Origin: JBGPYB01 sp041493035
GTDB taxonomy: Bacteria; Acidobacteriota; Vicinamibacteria; Fen-336
DNA length: 30,762 nt
NCBI GenBank assembly: GCA_041493035.1
Contig: JBGPYB010000043.1
Span: 1-30,762, forward strand
Direction: 5' to 3'
Shown here: piece after piece, positions 1 to 8,121 of the stretch
How the letters are laid out: every line of letters begins with the position of its first letter
Position numbering within the stretch: the stretch's first letter is position 1
Program-made: the position numbers and the translations under genes
The notes under the pieces: generated by a model
Databases searched by the model: none
The model's input: the letters and a program-made list of their open reading frames with translations, nothing else
Told to the model about the DNA's origin: nothing

Positions 1-1
1 C

Positions 2-847
2 ATGGGGCTGACCGGGCACATCCTCGAAGTCGAGTTCCGCATGGGCCGGATCCCGAGCCCGTGGATCTGGGCGGAGACGGAGCGAGTCGCGGACATCGAC
101 GCGTTCATCGCCGGGCTGAAGGCCGCCGCGAAAGCCTGGCCCTACACCATGGGGTGGATCGACTGCCTCTCGCGAGGGCGCGCCATGGGGCGCGGCATCC
201 TCATGCGCGGCCGCTGGGCCGAGCCCGCCGAGGCGCGGCGCGGCTTTCCGAAGCCGAAGAGGCGACTCACCGTGCCTTTCGTCCTTCCGGAATGGATCTT
301 GGGTCGCTGGAGCATGCGCCTCTTCAATGAGGCCCTCTATCGTGGCCATGTCCCCCGCCTCCGTCGTCGCATCTGGCACCCGGAGTCCTTCTGGTATCCC
401 CTCGACGCGATCCTCCACTGGAACCGCATCTACGGACGCCGTGGCTTCACCCAGTACCAGTGTGTCCTGCCGGCAGAAGGAGGGCTCGGCGCCGCGCGGC
501 GATTCCTCGAGCTGCTGAGCTCCAAAGGCGGAGCATCGTTTCTCTGCGTCATCAAGGACTGCGGCGCCGAGGGCGCAGGCCTCCTGTCCTTTCCGAAGCC
601 GGGCGTGTCGATCGCCCTCGACATGGCGGTGCGCGACGATACCCAGGCCATCGTGGACGCGCTCAACGAGCGTGTCATTGCCGAAGGTGGACGCGTCTAT
701 CTGGCCAAGGATACCTTCACGCGACCGGAGCATTTCCGAGCCATGGAGCCCCGCCTCCCGGAGTGGGAGCGCATCCGCCGCGAATGGGACCCCGAGACGC
801 GACTCAAGAGCGCGCAGTCGGTCCGAATCCTGGGAGATCGCCCGTGA
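2..847 (+). CDS. DprE1-like FAD-dependent oxidase, 3' part (N-terminus outside window)
   Basis: The 281 visible residues align by eye with the C-terminal two thirds of decaprenylphosphoryl-beta-D-ribose 2-oxidase (DprE1). Supporting stretches are MGLTG near the left edge, FWYPLD, GFTQYQ, SFLCVIK, LSFPKPG, YLAKD and the closing MEPRLPEWERIR. The Met at the left edge is internal: the family's FAD-binding N-terminal domain of roughly 130 residues must lie before the window. In the known pathway DprE1 oxidises the 2'-hydroxyl of lipid-linked ribose, and DprE2 reduces the keto product to arabinose. The Lys of YLAKD matches the essential catalytic lysine. The position of the benzothiazinone-reactive Cys of mycobacterial DprE1 (NICVD) is Ala here (SIALD). 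The stop overlaps the next start as GTGA, so the two genes are probably co-translated. The actual polyprenyl-sugar substrate in this organism is unknown. Confidence 0.85.
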   Translation: MGLTGHILEVEFRMGRIPSPWIWAETERVADIDAFIAGLKAAAKAWPYTMGWIDCLSRGRAMGRGILMRGRWAEPAEARRGFPKPKRRLTVPFVLPEWILGRWSMRLFNEALYRGHVPRLRRRIWHPESFWYPLDAILHWNRIYGRRGFTQYQCVLPAEGGLGAARRFLELLSSKGGASFLCVIKDCGAEGAGLLSFPKPGVSIALDMAVRDDTQAIVDALNERVIAEGGRVYLAKDTFTRPEHFRAMEPRLPEWERIRREWDPETRLKSAQSVRILGDRP

Positions 848-1581
848 AGATCGCGTTTCTCGGCGCCACCAAAGGGATGGGGCGCGCCCTCGCGCGGCGA
901 ATGTCCGAGCGGGGCGATACCTTATTCCTCCTGGGTCGTGACGCCGAGGGCCTGGACCGAAGCGCCCGCGACCTCGATGCGCGCGCCGGCAAGGGAACGG
1001 TCGGGACGGCGCGTTGCGATCTCGAGGAGCCGGCCACCTTCGGCCCGGCACTGGCCGCGGCGGAGGCGGCGCTCGGAGGCGTCGATGCCGTCGTCATGAC
1101 CGCGGGGCTCTTCGCCACACAGGACCAGCTCGAAGTCGATCCCGCGCTTCTGGCCCGGCTCCTCCAGGTCAACTTCGCGAACACCGTGCTCTTCTGTGAG
1201 GAGGCGCGGAAGCGGCTCCTCGCCCGCGGTGGCGGGACGCTCTGTGCGTTCAGCTCCGTGGCCGGGGAGCGCGGCCGAAAGCCTGTGGTTTTCTACGGTG
1301 CGGCCAAGGCCGGGCTCTCGCGCTATCTCGAAGGGCTCGACCACCGGTACCGAGCGAACGGGCTGCGGGTCATCTGCGTGAAGCCGGGGTTCGTCCGGAC
1401 CGGGATGACGGCCGGTCTTCCCGAGCCTCCTTTCGCCGGGGATCCCGACGACGTAGCCCGCATCGTCCTCGGCGCCATCGATCGCAGCACCCCCGTTGTC
1501 TACGCCCCCGGCATCTGGCGCTGGATCATGCTCGTGATCCGCCTCCTCCCCCGTGCGGTCATGCGCAGGGTCGGCTTCTGA
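844..1581 (+). CDS. DprE2-like short-chain dehydrogenase
   Basis: A 245-residue SDR starting with GTG, which overlaps the preceding stop by 4 nt (GTGA). The N-terminal nucleotide-binding loop is GATKGMG (residues 7-13). The catalytic region has Ser137/Ser138 in FSSVAGERGR, Tyr151 and Lys155 (YGAAK). The SSVAGER block, the KPGFVRTGM segment and the C-terminus with VVYAPGIWR followed by a hydrophobic stretch ending RRVGF closely resemble DprE2 and its relatives. The likely reaction is NAD(P)H-dependent reduction of the keto-sugar made by the upstream oxidase, giving net 2'-epimerisation of a lipid-linked pentose. The hydrophobic C-terminal end may help membrane contact. Family assignment is strong; the substrate is inferred from the DprE1-like partner. 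Confidence 0.87.
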   Translation: MKIAFLGATKGMGRALARRMSERGDTLFLLGRDAEGLDRSARDLDARAGKGTVGTARCDLEEPATFGPALAAAEAALGGVDAVVMTAGLFATQDQLEVDPALLARLLQVNFANTVLFCEEARKRLLARGGGTLCAFSSVAGERGRKPVVFYGAAKAGLSRYLEGLDHRYRANGLRVICVKPGFVRTGMTAGLPEPPFAGDPDDVARIVLGAIDRSTPVVYAPGIWRWIMLVIRLLPRAVMRRVGF

Positions 1582-1800
1582 TCGCGCGTTCTCTCCGATT
1601 TGCTTCGACTCCGGCCGGGGCGTATCCTGTCTTGCTCGGCAAATCATGACCCGCACGACCCAGCACGACCCGTACCGCCCGTCGCCCCGCGACGACGCCG
1701 CCCGTTAGCCTCCTACCGCCCCTCGTCCATCTTTCCTTCATAGCGGTTTTTCCCCGCCCCGGGCCGAGGCCCGCCGCGCGGGCTTCGATCAGGAGGCTTC

Positions 1801-3132
1801 ATGACGACCCACGCCCAGGAACTGGAGCGCTATAGCGCCCAGAACAAGAAGAGCCATGCCATGTACGAGCGCGCCGAGAAGATCCTTCCTCTCGGCGTGT
1901 CGAGCAACTTCCGCACGTACGATCCCTACCCCATCTACATCCACCGGGCCGAGGGCTCGAAGATGTGGGACGTGGACGGCCGCGAGTACGTCGATTTCTC
2001 GATGTGCTTCGGGGCCCTGATGGTGGGCCATTCGAACCCGACGATGGTGAAGGCCGTGGCCCAGGCGGCGGGCGAGGGGACGCTCTACGGCATGCCCCAC
2101 GACCGTGAGATCCGCGCCGCTGAGCTGATCGGCGAACGCTTCCGCCTGGAGCAGGTGCGGTTCACGAACTCGGGTTCAGAATCCACGATGCACGCCCTCC
2201 GGGTTGCCCGCACTTTCACCGGCCGGGACAAGGTTCTCAAATTCGAAGGGGCGTACCACGGCGGGCATGACACGGCCCTCGTCTCGGTGAAGCCGCCGAA
2301 GGCCAAGCTCGGCAGCGCCAGGCACCCCAAGTCCCTGCCGGTGGGCCACGGCATCCCCGAAGGGACAGTCAAGAACACCGTCGTGGCGCAGTGGAACGAC
2401 ATCCAGAGCGTCCGCGAGGTCATGCAGAAGAACGACAACGAGGTCGCGGCTCTCATCCTCGAGCCGGTGATGATGAACGTGGGCGTGCTGGCGCCTCGCG
2501 ACGGGTTTCTCCAGGAGCTGCGTGCCCTCTGCGACGAGTTCGGCGTCCTGCTGATCTTCGACGAGGTCAAGACAGGCGCGAAGCTCGCCTGGGGCGGAGC
2601 CCAGGAATGGTTCAAGGTGACGCCGGACATCGTCTGTCTCGCGAAGGCCATCGGTGGCGGGCTTCCCCTGGGCGCTTTCGGCGCGCGGCGGGAGATCATG
2701 AACGAGATCGCCCAGTTCCGCTCCTTCCACGCGGGGACCTACGCCAGTAATCCCCTTGCCACGACCGCCTGCGTGACGGCCCTCGCCGACATCCTGACCC
2801 CCGAGGTCTTCACGCGCGCGACGGCCCTGGGCAACGCCCTGTCCGAAGGGCACAACCACATCATCAAGAAGTACGGCCTGAACGCCTGCGCCGTGAACAT
2901 CGGCGTCAACGGGACGGTCTTCTGGCGCAAGACGCCTCCGACCAACTACCGCGAGTGGCTCGATCAGGACTTCGACGCCTTCTGGCGCTACTGGCACATG
3001 AACCTGAATCGTGGTGTCATTCCCCAGGCCCAGTGCTACGACGAGCAGTGGACGGTGTCGGCTCTCCACACCGACAAGGACGTCTATCGAATGCTCGAAG
3101 TCTTCGACGAGATTGCCCGTGATATGCGGTAG
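1801..3132 (+). CDS. Class III aminotransferase, glutamate-1-semialdehyde aminomutase-like
   Basis: A 443-residue PLP enzyme of the HemL/class III aminotransferase family. Start ATG follows a perfect AGGAGG (1791-1796). Visible motifs are GHSNP, NSGSESTMHALR (substrate/PLP phosphate region), KFEGAYHGGHD, IFDEVKTG (Asp binding the pyridine nitrogen) and the PLP-binding Lys282 in CLAKAIGGGLPLGAFG, then GTYASNPLA. It is slightly longer than typical HemL (about 427), and it is followed after 3 nt by an MFS transporter rather than by tetrapyrrole genes. A role in transamination of an imported amine or amino acid is therefore as likely as tetrapyrrole synthesis. A short GC hairpin (1769-1783, 6-bp stem, 3-nt loop) sits just before the ribosome-binding site and might affect initiation. 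Confidence 0.83.
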   Translation: MTTHAQELERYSAQNKKSHAMYERAEKILPLGVSSNFRTYDPYPIYIHRAEGSKMWDVDGREYVDFSMCFGALMVGHSNPTMVKAVAQAAGEGTLYGMPHDREIRAAELIGERFRLEQVRFTNSGSESTMHALRVARTFTGRDKVLKFEGAYHGGHDTALVSVKPPKAKLGSARHPKSLPVGHGIPEGTVKNTVVAQWNDIQSVREVMQKNDNEVAALILEPVMMNVGVLAPRDGFLQELRALCDEFGVLLIFDEVKTGAKLAWGGAQEWFKVTPDIVCLAKAIGGGLPLGAFGARREIMNEIAQFRSFHAGTYASNPLATTACVTALADILTPEVFTRATALGNALSEGHNHIIKKYGLNACAVNIGVNGTVFWRKTPPTNYREWLDQDFDAFWRYWHMNLNRGVIPQAQCYDEQWTVSALHTDKDVYRMLEVFDEIARDMR

Positions 3133-3135
3133 GGC

Positions 3136-4365
3136 GTGAGCCTCGAACGGACGGAGCCGGCGGCGGGAGAGATTCACGCCGCCGGTCGGTCCGACGCGGT
3201 CAACGCCGTCCTCGCCAGCTTCCTCGGCTGGGCTCTCGACGCGTTCGACTTCTTCGTCCTGGTCTTCGCTCTGCCGGCCATCGCGAAGGATTTCGGCACC
3301 GACATCAAGGCGGTCGCCCTCACGATCACCGTGACGTTGGCCTTCAGGCCCGTGGGCGCCTTCGTCTTCGGCCTCATGGCCGATCGCTACGGCCGACGGC
3401 TGCCGCTGATGATCGACCTGGTCTTCTATTCAGTGATCGAGGTGGCGTCGGGGTTCGCGCCCAACTACACGACGTTCCTGATCCTGCGCGCTCTCTTCGG
3501 CATCGGCATGGGGGGCGAGTGGGGGATCGGAGCTTCACTCGCCATGGAGAAGGTGCCCGTGCGCTGGCGCGGCGTGTTGTCGGGCCTCCTTCAAGGAGGC
3601 TACGCCGTCGGCTATCTCCTCGCGGCGTGCTGTTACTTCTTCGTCTTCCCGACCTGGGGCTGGCGGCCGATGTTCGTGATCGGCGGACTGCCCGCTCTAC
3701 TCGCCCTCTTCATCCGCTTCGGGGTGAAGGAGTCGGCGGTCTGGGAGAAGACCCGCCACGCGAGCTGGAGGCATCTGGGCCGCGGCATTCTTGCCCAGTG
3801 GCGGCTGTTCTTGTACCTCACCGCTCTCATGACGATGATGATCTTCCTGTCCCACGGCACCCAGGACATGTACCCAACGTTCCTGAAGTTGCAGCGCGGC
3901 TTCGAGCCGAAGGAGGTGGCGAAGATCGCCGTGGTCTACACCTCCGGAGCGCTGGTCGGTGGCATCTGCTTCGGTCTCTGGTCGGATCGATTTGGCCGCA
4001 AGCGCTCGATGATCGCGGCGATCCTTCTGGCGATCGTGATGATTCCCCTTTGGGCCTACGCTCCCACGACGCCCCTCCTCGTCCTCGGCGCCTTCCTGAT
4101 GCAGTTCATGATCCAGGGCGCCTGGGGCGTCATTCCTGCCCATCTCACGGAGCTGTCTCCCGACTCCGTGCGCGGCTTCCTTCCGGGCTTTGCGTATCAG
4201 TGCGGTGTGCTCCTCGGAGGGACGGTCGCCTACATCGAGGCCGTTTTCGCCGAGCACACGTCCTACGCCAATGCCATGGCGGCGACGGCTCTCACCACCT
4301 TCATCATCGGCGCGATCGTGGTGGCGCTGGGGCCCGAGCGCCACAGCGCCCGCTTCGGAGCCTGA
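3136..4365 (+). CDS. MFS transporter, carboxylate/sialate-type
   Basis: A 409-residue inner-membrane protein with about 12 hydrophobic segments. It has two copies of the MFS loop motif: GLMADRYGRR after the second helix and GLWSDRFGRKR in the second half. The GMGGEWGIGASLAMEKVP stretch and the following RWRGVLSGLLQGGYAVGYLLAA are typical of proton-coupled organic acid transporters related to lactate/pyruvate (SHS) and NanT carriers. The GTG start lies 3 nt after the aminotransferase stop, so the two are one transcriptional unit. It may import the substrate or export the product of that enzyme; the cargo cannot be read from sequence. Confidence 0.85.
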   Translation: MSLERTEPAAGEIHAAGRSDAVNAVLASFLGWALDAFDFFVLVFALPAIAKDFGTDIKAVALTITVTLAFRPVGAFVFGLMADRYGRRLPLMIDLVFYSVIEVASGFAPNYTTFLILRALFGIGMGGEWGIGASLAMEKVPVRWRGVLSGLLQGGYAVGYLLAACCYFFVFPTWGWRPMFVIGGLPALLALFIRFGVKESAVWEKTRHASWRHLGRGILAQWRLFLYLTALMTMMIFLSHGTQDMYPTFLKLQRGFEPKEVAKIAVVYTSGALVGGICFGLWSDRFGRKRSMIAAILLAIVMIPLWAYAPTTPLLVLGAFLMQFMIQGAWGVIPAHLTELSPDSVRGFLPGFAYQCGVLLGGTVAYIEAVFAEHTSYANAMAATALTTFIIGAIVVALGPERHSARFGA

Positions 4366-4405
4366 GGCAACAGGCGTGAGGCTCGCGCACGTGGAAACCG
4401 CTGTT

Positions 4406-5578
4406 CTAGGAAGCCGGCCGGCTTTCGGTTCTCTTGGCCCGCAGGCCTCGCTTCGCCAGCGCCGCGAGGAACGGAGCCACGGGAACGCACTTCTCGGGCG
4501 GCAACACGCCGCGCTCCCGGATGCGCCCCTCGAGGATCATTCGCGTCACGATCGAGGGCGGGAAGCCGGTGTCGCGCGCCACCGCAGAGAGCGGCGGACG
4601 GGTCTGGGGCGTGGCCGTCATGTCGTAACGGACGGTGACCGGGCCGCTGCGGTCCTCGCCTTCGACCACCACCGCCAGGCCGTCGCGATCGTCGATGACA
4701 TCGGGAGGGGGCGGAAGGCGCTTGAAGCAATCGAGAAGCAGGTCGCGTGGAGCGACGCCCCGAAGCCCGGGGCGGCGGTCGGTGAGGCCCAGGTCGATGA
4801 GGAGCTTCAGGCGCTCGATCAGGACAGGATCGTAGGCGATCTTGAAGAAGCACTCGCGAATCCCCTTGCTCCGGTACGATAGCGGCAGCGTCGCGACCTC
4901 GGAGTGGAGGCTCCTGTGAACCTTCTGAAACCCCAGCTCGAAAAGGAAGTGCTCGGCGCCCGACAGAGGCTCTGTCGCGCGGAAGCGGCCCCCCTCGAAG
5001 ACCATCGGCTTCATCGTGAACTCGTCGAGGACCGTGGACGGCGAGAAGCCGAAGGCGACGGCCGCCTGGTAGCGCGTGAAGTCGGCCCCGCCGTTGTAGA
5101 CCTTGATGGCGCTCACGCGCTTCAGGGGATCGGCCGCCGCGCGGGCCATCACGTTCATGATCCCCGGCGCGCTGCCCATGCCCAGGACGGCCAGGAGCCC
5201 CGCCTTCCGGAAAGCCCCGTCGAGGGGAAGCTGCTTCCGGGTCGTGTGGAAGAGGCCCCCGAGATCGACATAGTGGCAGCGGGCGCGGAGCGCCGCCTCC
5301 ATCACGGTCAGGTTGAAGACGTAGGGCCCCGCGTTGACGACAGCCGCCACGCCATCGAGCCGCTCGGCAAGAGCTTCCGGGTCGCGGGCATCAGCCACGC
5401 CGGGCTCGGCCCGGCCGGCCCCGTAGCGCCGGGCGATGCGCCGGGCCGCGCCGATGTCGGCGTCGAGGAGCCGGACGCGGTACCCGTTTCGGGTCAGGTC
5501 GAAGACGGTGGCGCGCCCCATGGCACCGGCGCCTCCCAGTACGGCCACGAGACGTCCCTTGGGATTTGAGGTGGACAT
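4406..5578 (-). CDS. Saccharopine dehydrogenase-like NAD(P)-binding oxidoreductase
   Basis: A 390-residue protein with a Rossmann N-terminus (VLGGAGAMGRA, residues about 11-21), then an ADARDPEAL segment and VVNAGPY, which are typical of the saccharopine dehydrogenase NADP-binding family. GMGSAPGIMNVMA in the middle is also characteristic of that family. The C-terminal half is the less conserved dimerisation/substrate domain. The chosen ATG (5578 to 5576) leaves the usual short lead before the glycine loop; an upstream extension would have to be antisense to the aminopeptidase gene. It is convergent with the MFS gene (40-nt gap) and divergent from the aminopeptidase, with overlapping start codons. 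The substrate is unknown; members act on saccharopine, carboxynorspermidine or lipid-linked compounds. Confidence 0.8.
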   Translation of the reverse strand: MSTSNPKGRLVAVLGGAGAMGRATVFDLTRNGYRVRLLDADIGAARRIARRYGAGRAEPGVADARDPEALAERLDGVAAVVNAGPYVFNLTVMEAALRARCHYVDLGGLFHTTRKQLPLDGAFRKAGLLAVLGMGSAPGIMNVMARAAADPLKRVSAIKVYNGGADFTRYQAAVAFGFSPSTVLDEFTMKPMVFEGGRFRATEPLSGAEHFLFELGFQKVHRSLHSEVATLPLSYRSKGIRECFFKIAYDPVLIERLKLLIDLGLTDRRPGLRGVAPRDLLLDCFKRLPPPPDVIDDRDGLAVVVEGEDRSGPVTVRYDMTATPQTRPPLSAVARDTGFPPSIVTRMILEGRIRERGVLPPEKCVPVAPFLAALAKRGLRAKRTESRPAS

Positions 5579-8108
5579 GAGAGCTCGAGGACCGTACATC
5601 GGCCGCCGGACGCGCGTCAAGGCTCTGGCGTTGGCCTTCGGTCTTCTCGCCTCGCCCGTCGTGGCCCAGGTGCCGCCGGGGCATCGTCTCCCCGAGGGCG
5701 CCGAGCGCCCCGTCCGCGAGCGGGAGATTGACATCCAGCATGTCGCGGCCGAGCTCCGCTTCGACATGGCCCAGGAGCAGGTCCAGGGCCACGTGGCCGT
5801 GACGTTCGCCCCGCTCCGATCCGGCCTGACGGTGGTCTCCCTCGACGCCGCGGAGTTGAAGGTGGACAAGGTCGAGTCCGCCGGGAGGACACTCGCATTC
5901 GAGACGAAGGATCGGGCCCTGCGCGTGACCCTCCCCGCGGCGATGGGCCCTGGGGAGACAACAATCCTGGACATCGCGTACTCGGCGAGGCCGAAGTCGG
6001 GGCTCTACTTCGAGCCGGCGGAAGGGAAGCGATCGGCCCAGGCCTGGAACTACGGAGAGGGGGGCCTCCACTACGGCTGGATACCCCTCTACAACGACAC
6101 CAACGACCGGTTCACGGTCGACATGGCCGTGACGGTCCCGAAGCCCCTCGTCGCCACGGGGAACGGCGTCCTGAAGGAGACCCTCGAGAACCCCGACGGG
6201 ACGCGCACCTACCGCTGGGTGCAGGACCAGCCGATCCCCAACTATCTTCTCGCCCTCGACGTGGGGGAGTTCGTTCGCGTGGGTCTCGGCGAGGCCAAGG
6301 TGGGAGGGCGGAGCGTCCCCGTGGGGATCTGGGGTCCCCCCGGGACCGAGGCATCACAGGCCTACGGCTTCCGAGACACGGCGAAGATGGTCGAGTTCTT
6401 CTCCGAGCGCTTCGGCTTTGCCTACCCGTGGGCGAAGTACGACCAGATCTCCCTCCACGATTTCGAAGGGGCGATGGAGACGACGACGATGGTGGGCTTC
6501 GGTGAGAGCTACGCCCGCCGCGCAGGGGATCCCCCCGACTCGCACCCCGACTTCGACCACGCCTACCCGACCTGGACGGCGGAGGACACCATCGCCCACG
6601 AGCTGGCACACCACTGGTTCGGCGACTTCCTCACCTGCCGCTCCCTCGGCTCCCTCTGGCTCAACGAGTCCTTCGCGACTTTTTCCCACACACTGTGGAA
6701 CGCCCACGCCAACGGCGAAGATGACCTCACGTACCAGCGGTGGCGCTACCTCAACACCTATCTCGACTACGTGCGGAAGACCGGGAGCGTCCGCCCCATG
6801 GAGTACCTCCGCTATGCCGCCCCCGGCGACATGTATCAGGAGGAGACGACCTACCTGAAGGGCTCCCTCGTCCTCCACATGCTCCGCCACTTCATCGGCG
6901 ACGCCGACTTCTTCCGCACCATCGGCGACTACCTCCGTGCACACGCCCTGGGCAACGTCGACTCCGCCGACTTGAAGGAAGCCTTCCAGAGATCCACGGG
7001 CCGAAACCTCACGTGGTTCTTCGACGACTGGGTGACGGGGGGCGGCGGCCACCCGTCGCTGGAGGTGTCCTACTCATGGTCCCCCGAGAGGCAGCAGGTG
7101 GACCTGACCGTCAAGCAGGTCCAGTCCGACCTCCCGTTCGAGAATGCGTTCCGTCTGCCGGTCGACGTGGAGATCGTGACGGCTACGGGGCGCAAGACCG
7201 AGACCGTGACCCTCGAGGGCTTGACGACCCGCGCCACGCTCCCGGCCGATACTCGACCGCTGGCCGTCATCTTCGACAAGGGAAACTGGATCGTCGGCGA
7301 GGTCCGCTTCGAGCGCCCCCTCGAAGAACGCCTGCACGTTCTCGACCACGGCGACACGGGGGACCGCTTGCGGGCAATCCGGCAGCTGGTCCAGGAGCAC
7401 GCTCGACGGCCCGAGGCCGCTGCCGCGTTGGCGCGCCTTGTCGCCGATCCGAAGGCCCACTGGGGTGTGCGCCAGGAAGCCGCGGTCGCCCTGGGGACGA
7501 TCGGTGGTGACGCAGCCGCGGGCGCTCTCGTGGCCGCCGTCAGGGACGCGGACCCGCGCCTGAGACGAGCCGTCGCGGTGGGCCTGAGCGCCCTCGGTGG
7601 CGAGCGCAGCGCGGTTGCTCTTCGAGCTCTCGTGACGGCGGACGCTGCCGAGGACGTCGCGGGAACCGCTGCGGTCGGTCTCGGCCAGATGCGCGCGGCC
7701 GGAGCCCGCGAGTTCCTGAAAGCGCAGCTCCAGCGGGAGTCGCGATGGTGGGAGGAGATCCGGACCGGCGTCGTCAAGGGCTTGGGCGAGCTCGAGGACC
7801 CGACCCTCGCGACGGTCTTCGCGGCCTACCTCGATCCCCGGTACCCACGACAGCTCCGTCAGGCCGCCCTCGACGGCTGGTTTCGGGCCGCACCCGGAGA
7901 CCCGGCCCTGGCCGTCCGCCTGCGTGAGCTGACGGCCGACCGAAACATCAAGCTCCGCGAGGACGCTCTCGCGAAGCTCGGAGCCCTCCACCGCCAGGGC
8001 GACGCGCCCTTCCTTCGTGAATTCGCGGCCCGCGAGATCGACCCGACCCTGAGCGAGGAAGCCCGAGCGGCCGCCGAAGAGATCCAAGCCTTCGCCCCGA
8101 AGCCCTGA
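5577..8108 (+). CDS. Secreted M1 family aminopeptidase with C-terminal HEAT repeats
   Basis: An 843-residue zinc metallopeptidase. The N-terminus has basic residues (RRTRVK), a hydrophobic core and an A-Q end near residue 31, so it is probably exported. The M1 catalytic motif is HELAH at 341-345, with the third zinc ligand Glu364 exactly 18 residues later in LWLNESF. The exopeptidase motif, normally GAMEN, reads GAMET (298-302). From about residue 590 to the end there are repeated helical pairs rich in Ala, Arg and Leu that look like HEAT repeats. The ATG start has GAGGTGG at 5568-5574. It heads a tight plus-strand operon with the aminotransferase 13 nt downstream, consistent with peptide breakdown feeding amino-acid catabolism. 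Confidence 0.9.
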   Translation: MRARGPYIGRRTRVKALALAFGLLASPVVAQVPPGHRLPEGAERPVREREIDIQHVAAELRFDMAQEQVQGHVAVTFAPLRSGLTVVSLDAAELKVDKVESAGRTLAFETKDRALRVTLPAAMGPGETTILDIAYSARPKSGLYFEPAEGKRSAQAWNYGEGGLHYGWIPLYNDTNDRFTVDMAVTVPKPLVATGNGVLKETLENPDGTRTYRWVQDQPIPNYLLALDVGEFVRVGLGEAKVGGRSVPVGIWGPPGTEASQAYGFRDTAKMVEFFSERFGFAYPWAKYDQISLHDFEGAMETTTMVGFGESYARRAGDPPDSHPDFDHAYPTWTAEDTIAHELAHHWFGDFLTCRSLGSLWLNESFATFSHTLWNAHANGEDDLTYQRWRYLNTYLDYVRKTGSVRPMEYLRYAAPGDMYQEETTYLKGSLVLHMLRHFIGDADFFRTIGDYLRAHALGNVDSADLKEAFQRSTGRNLTWFFDDWVTGGGGHPSLEVSYSWSPERQQVDLTVKQVQSDLPFENAFRLPVDVEIVTATGRKTETVTLEGLTTRATLPADTRPLAVIFDKGNWIVGEVRFERPLEERLHVLDHGDTGDRLRAIRQLVQEHARRPEAAAALARLVADPKAHWGVRQEAAVALGTIGGDAAAGALVAAVRDADPRLRRAVAVGLSALGGERSAVALRALVTADAAEDVAGTAAVGLGQMRAAGAREFLKAQLQRESRWWEEIRTGVVKGLGELEDPTLATVFAAYLDPRYPRQLRQAALDGWFRAAPGDPALAVRLRELTADRNIKLREDALAKLGALHRQGDAPFLREFAAREIDPTLSEEARAAAEEIQAFAPKP

Positions 8109-8121
8109 ACAAGGAGAGAGC

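Noticed and set aside
1646..1708. Possible 20-codon leader peptide upstream of the HemL-like gene, containing a doubled GCACGACCC
   Set aside because: No ribosome-binding site and no run of a regulatory codon; the downstream hairpin (1769-1783) lacks a T-run, so attenuation is unsupported.
4411..4424. 14-bp perfect palindrome AAGCCGGCCGGCTT between convergent genes
   Set aside because: Lies within the last codons of the saccharopine dehydrogenase-like gene and would fold only a 5-bp stem with 4-nt loop; no T-run, so not called a terminator.
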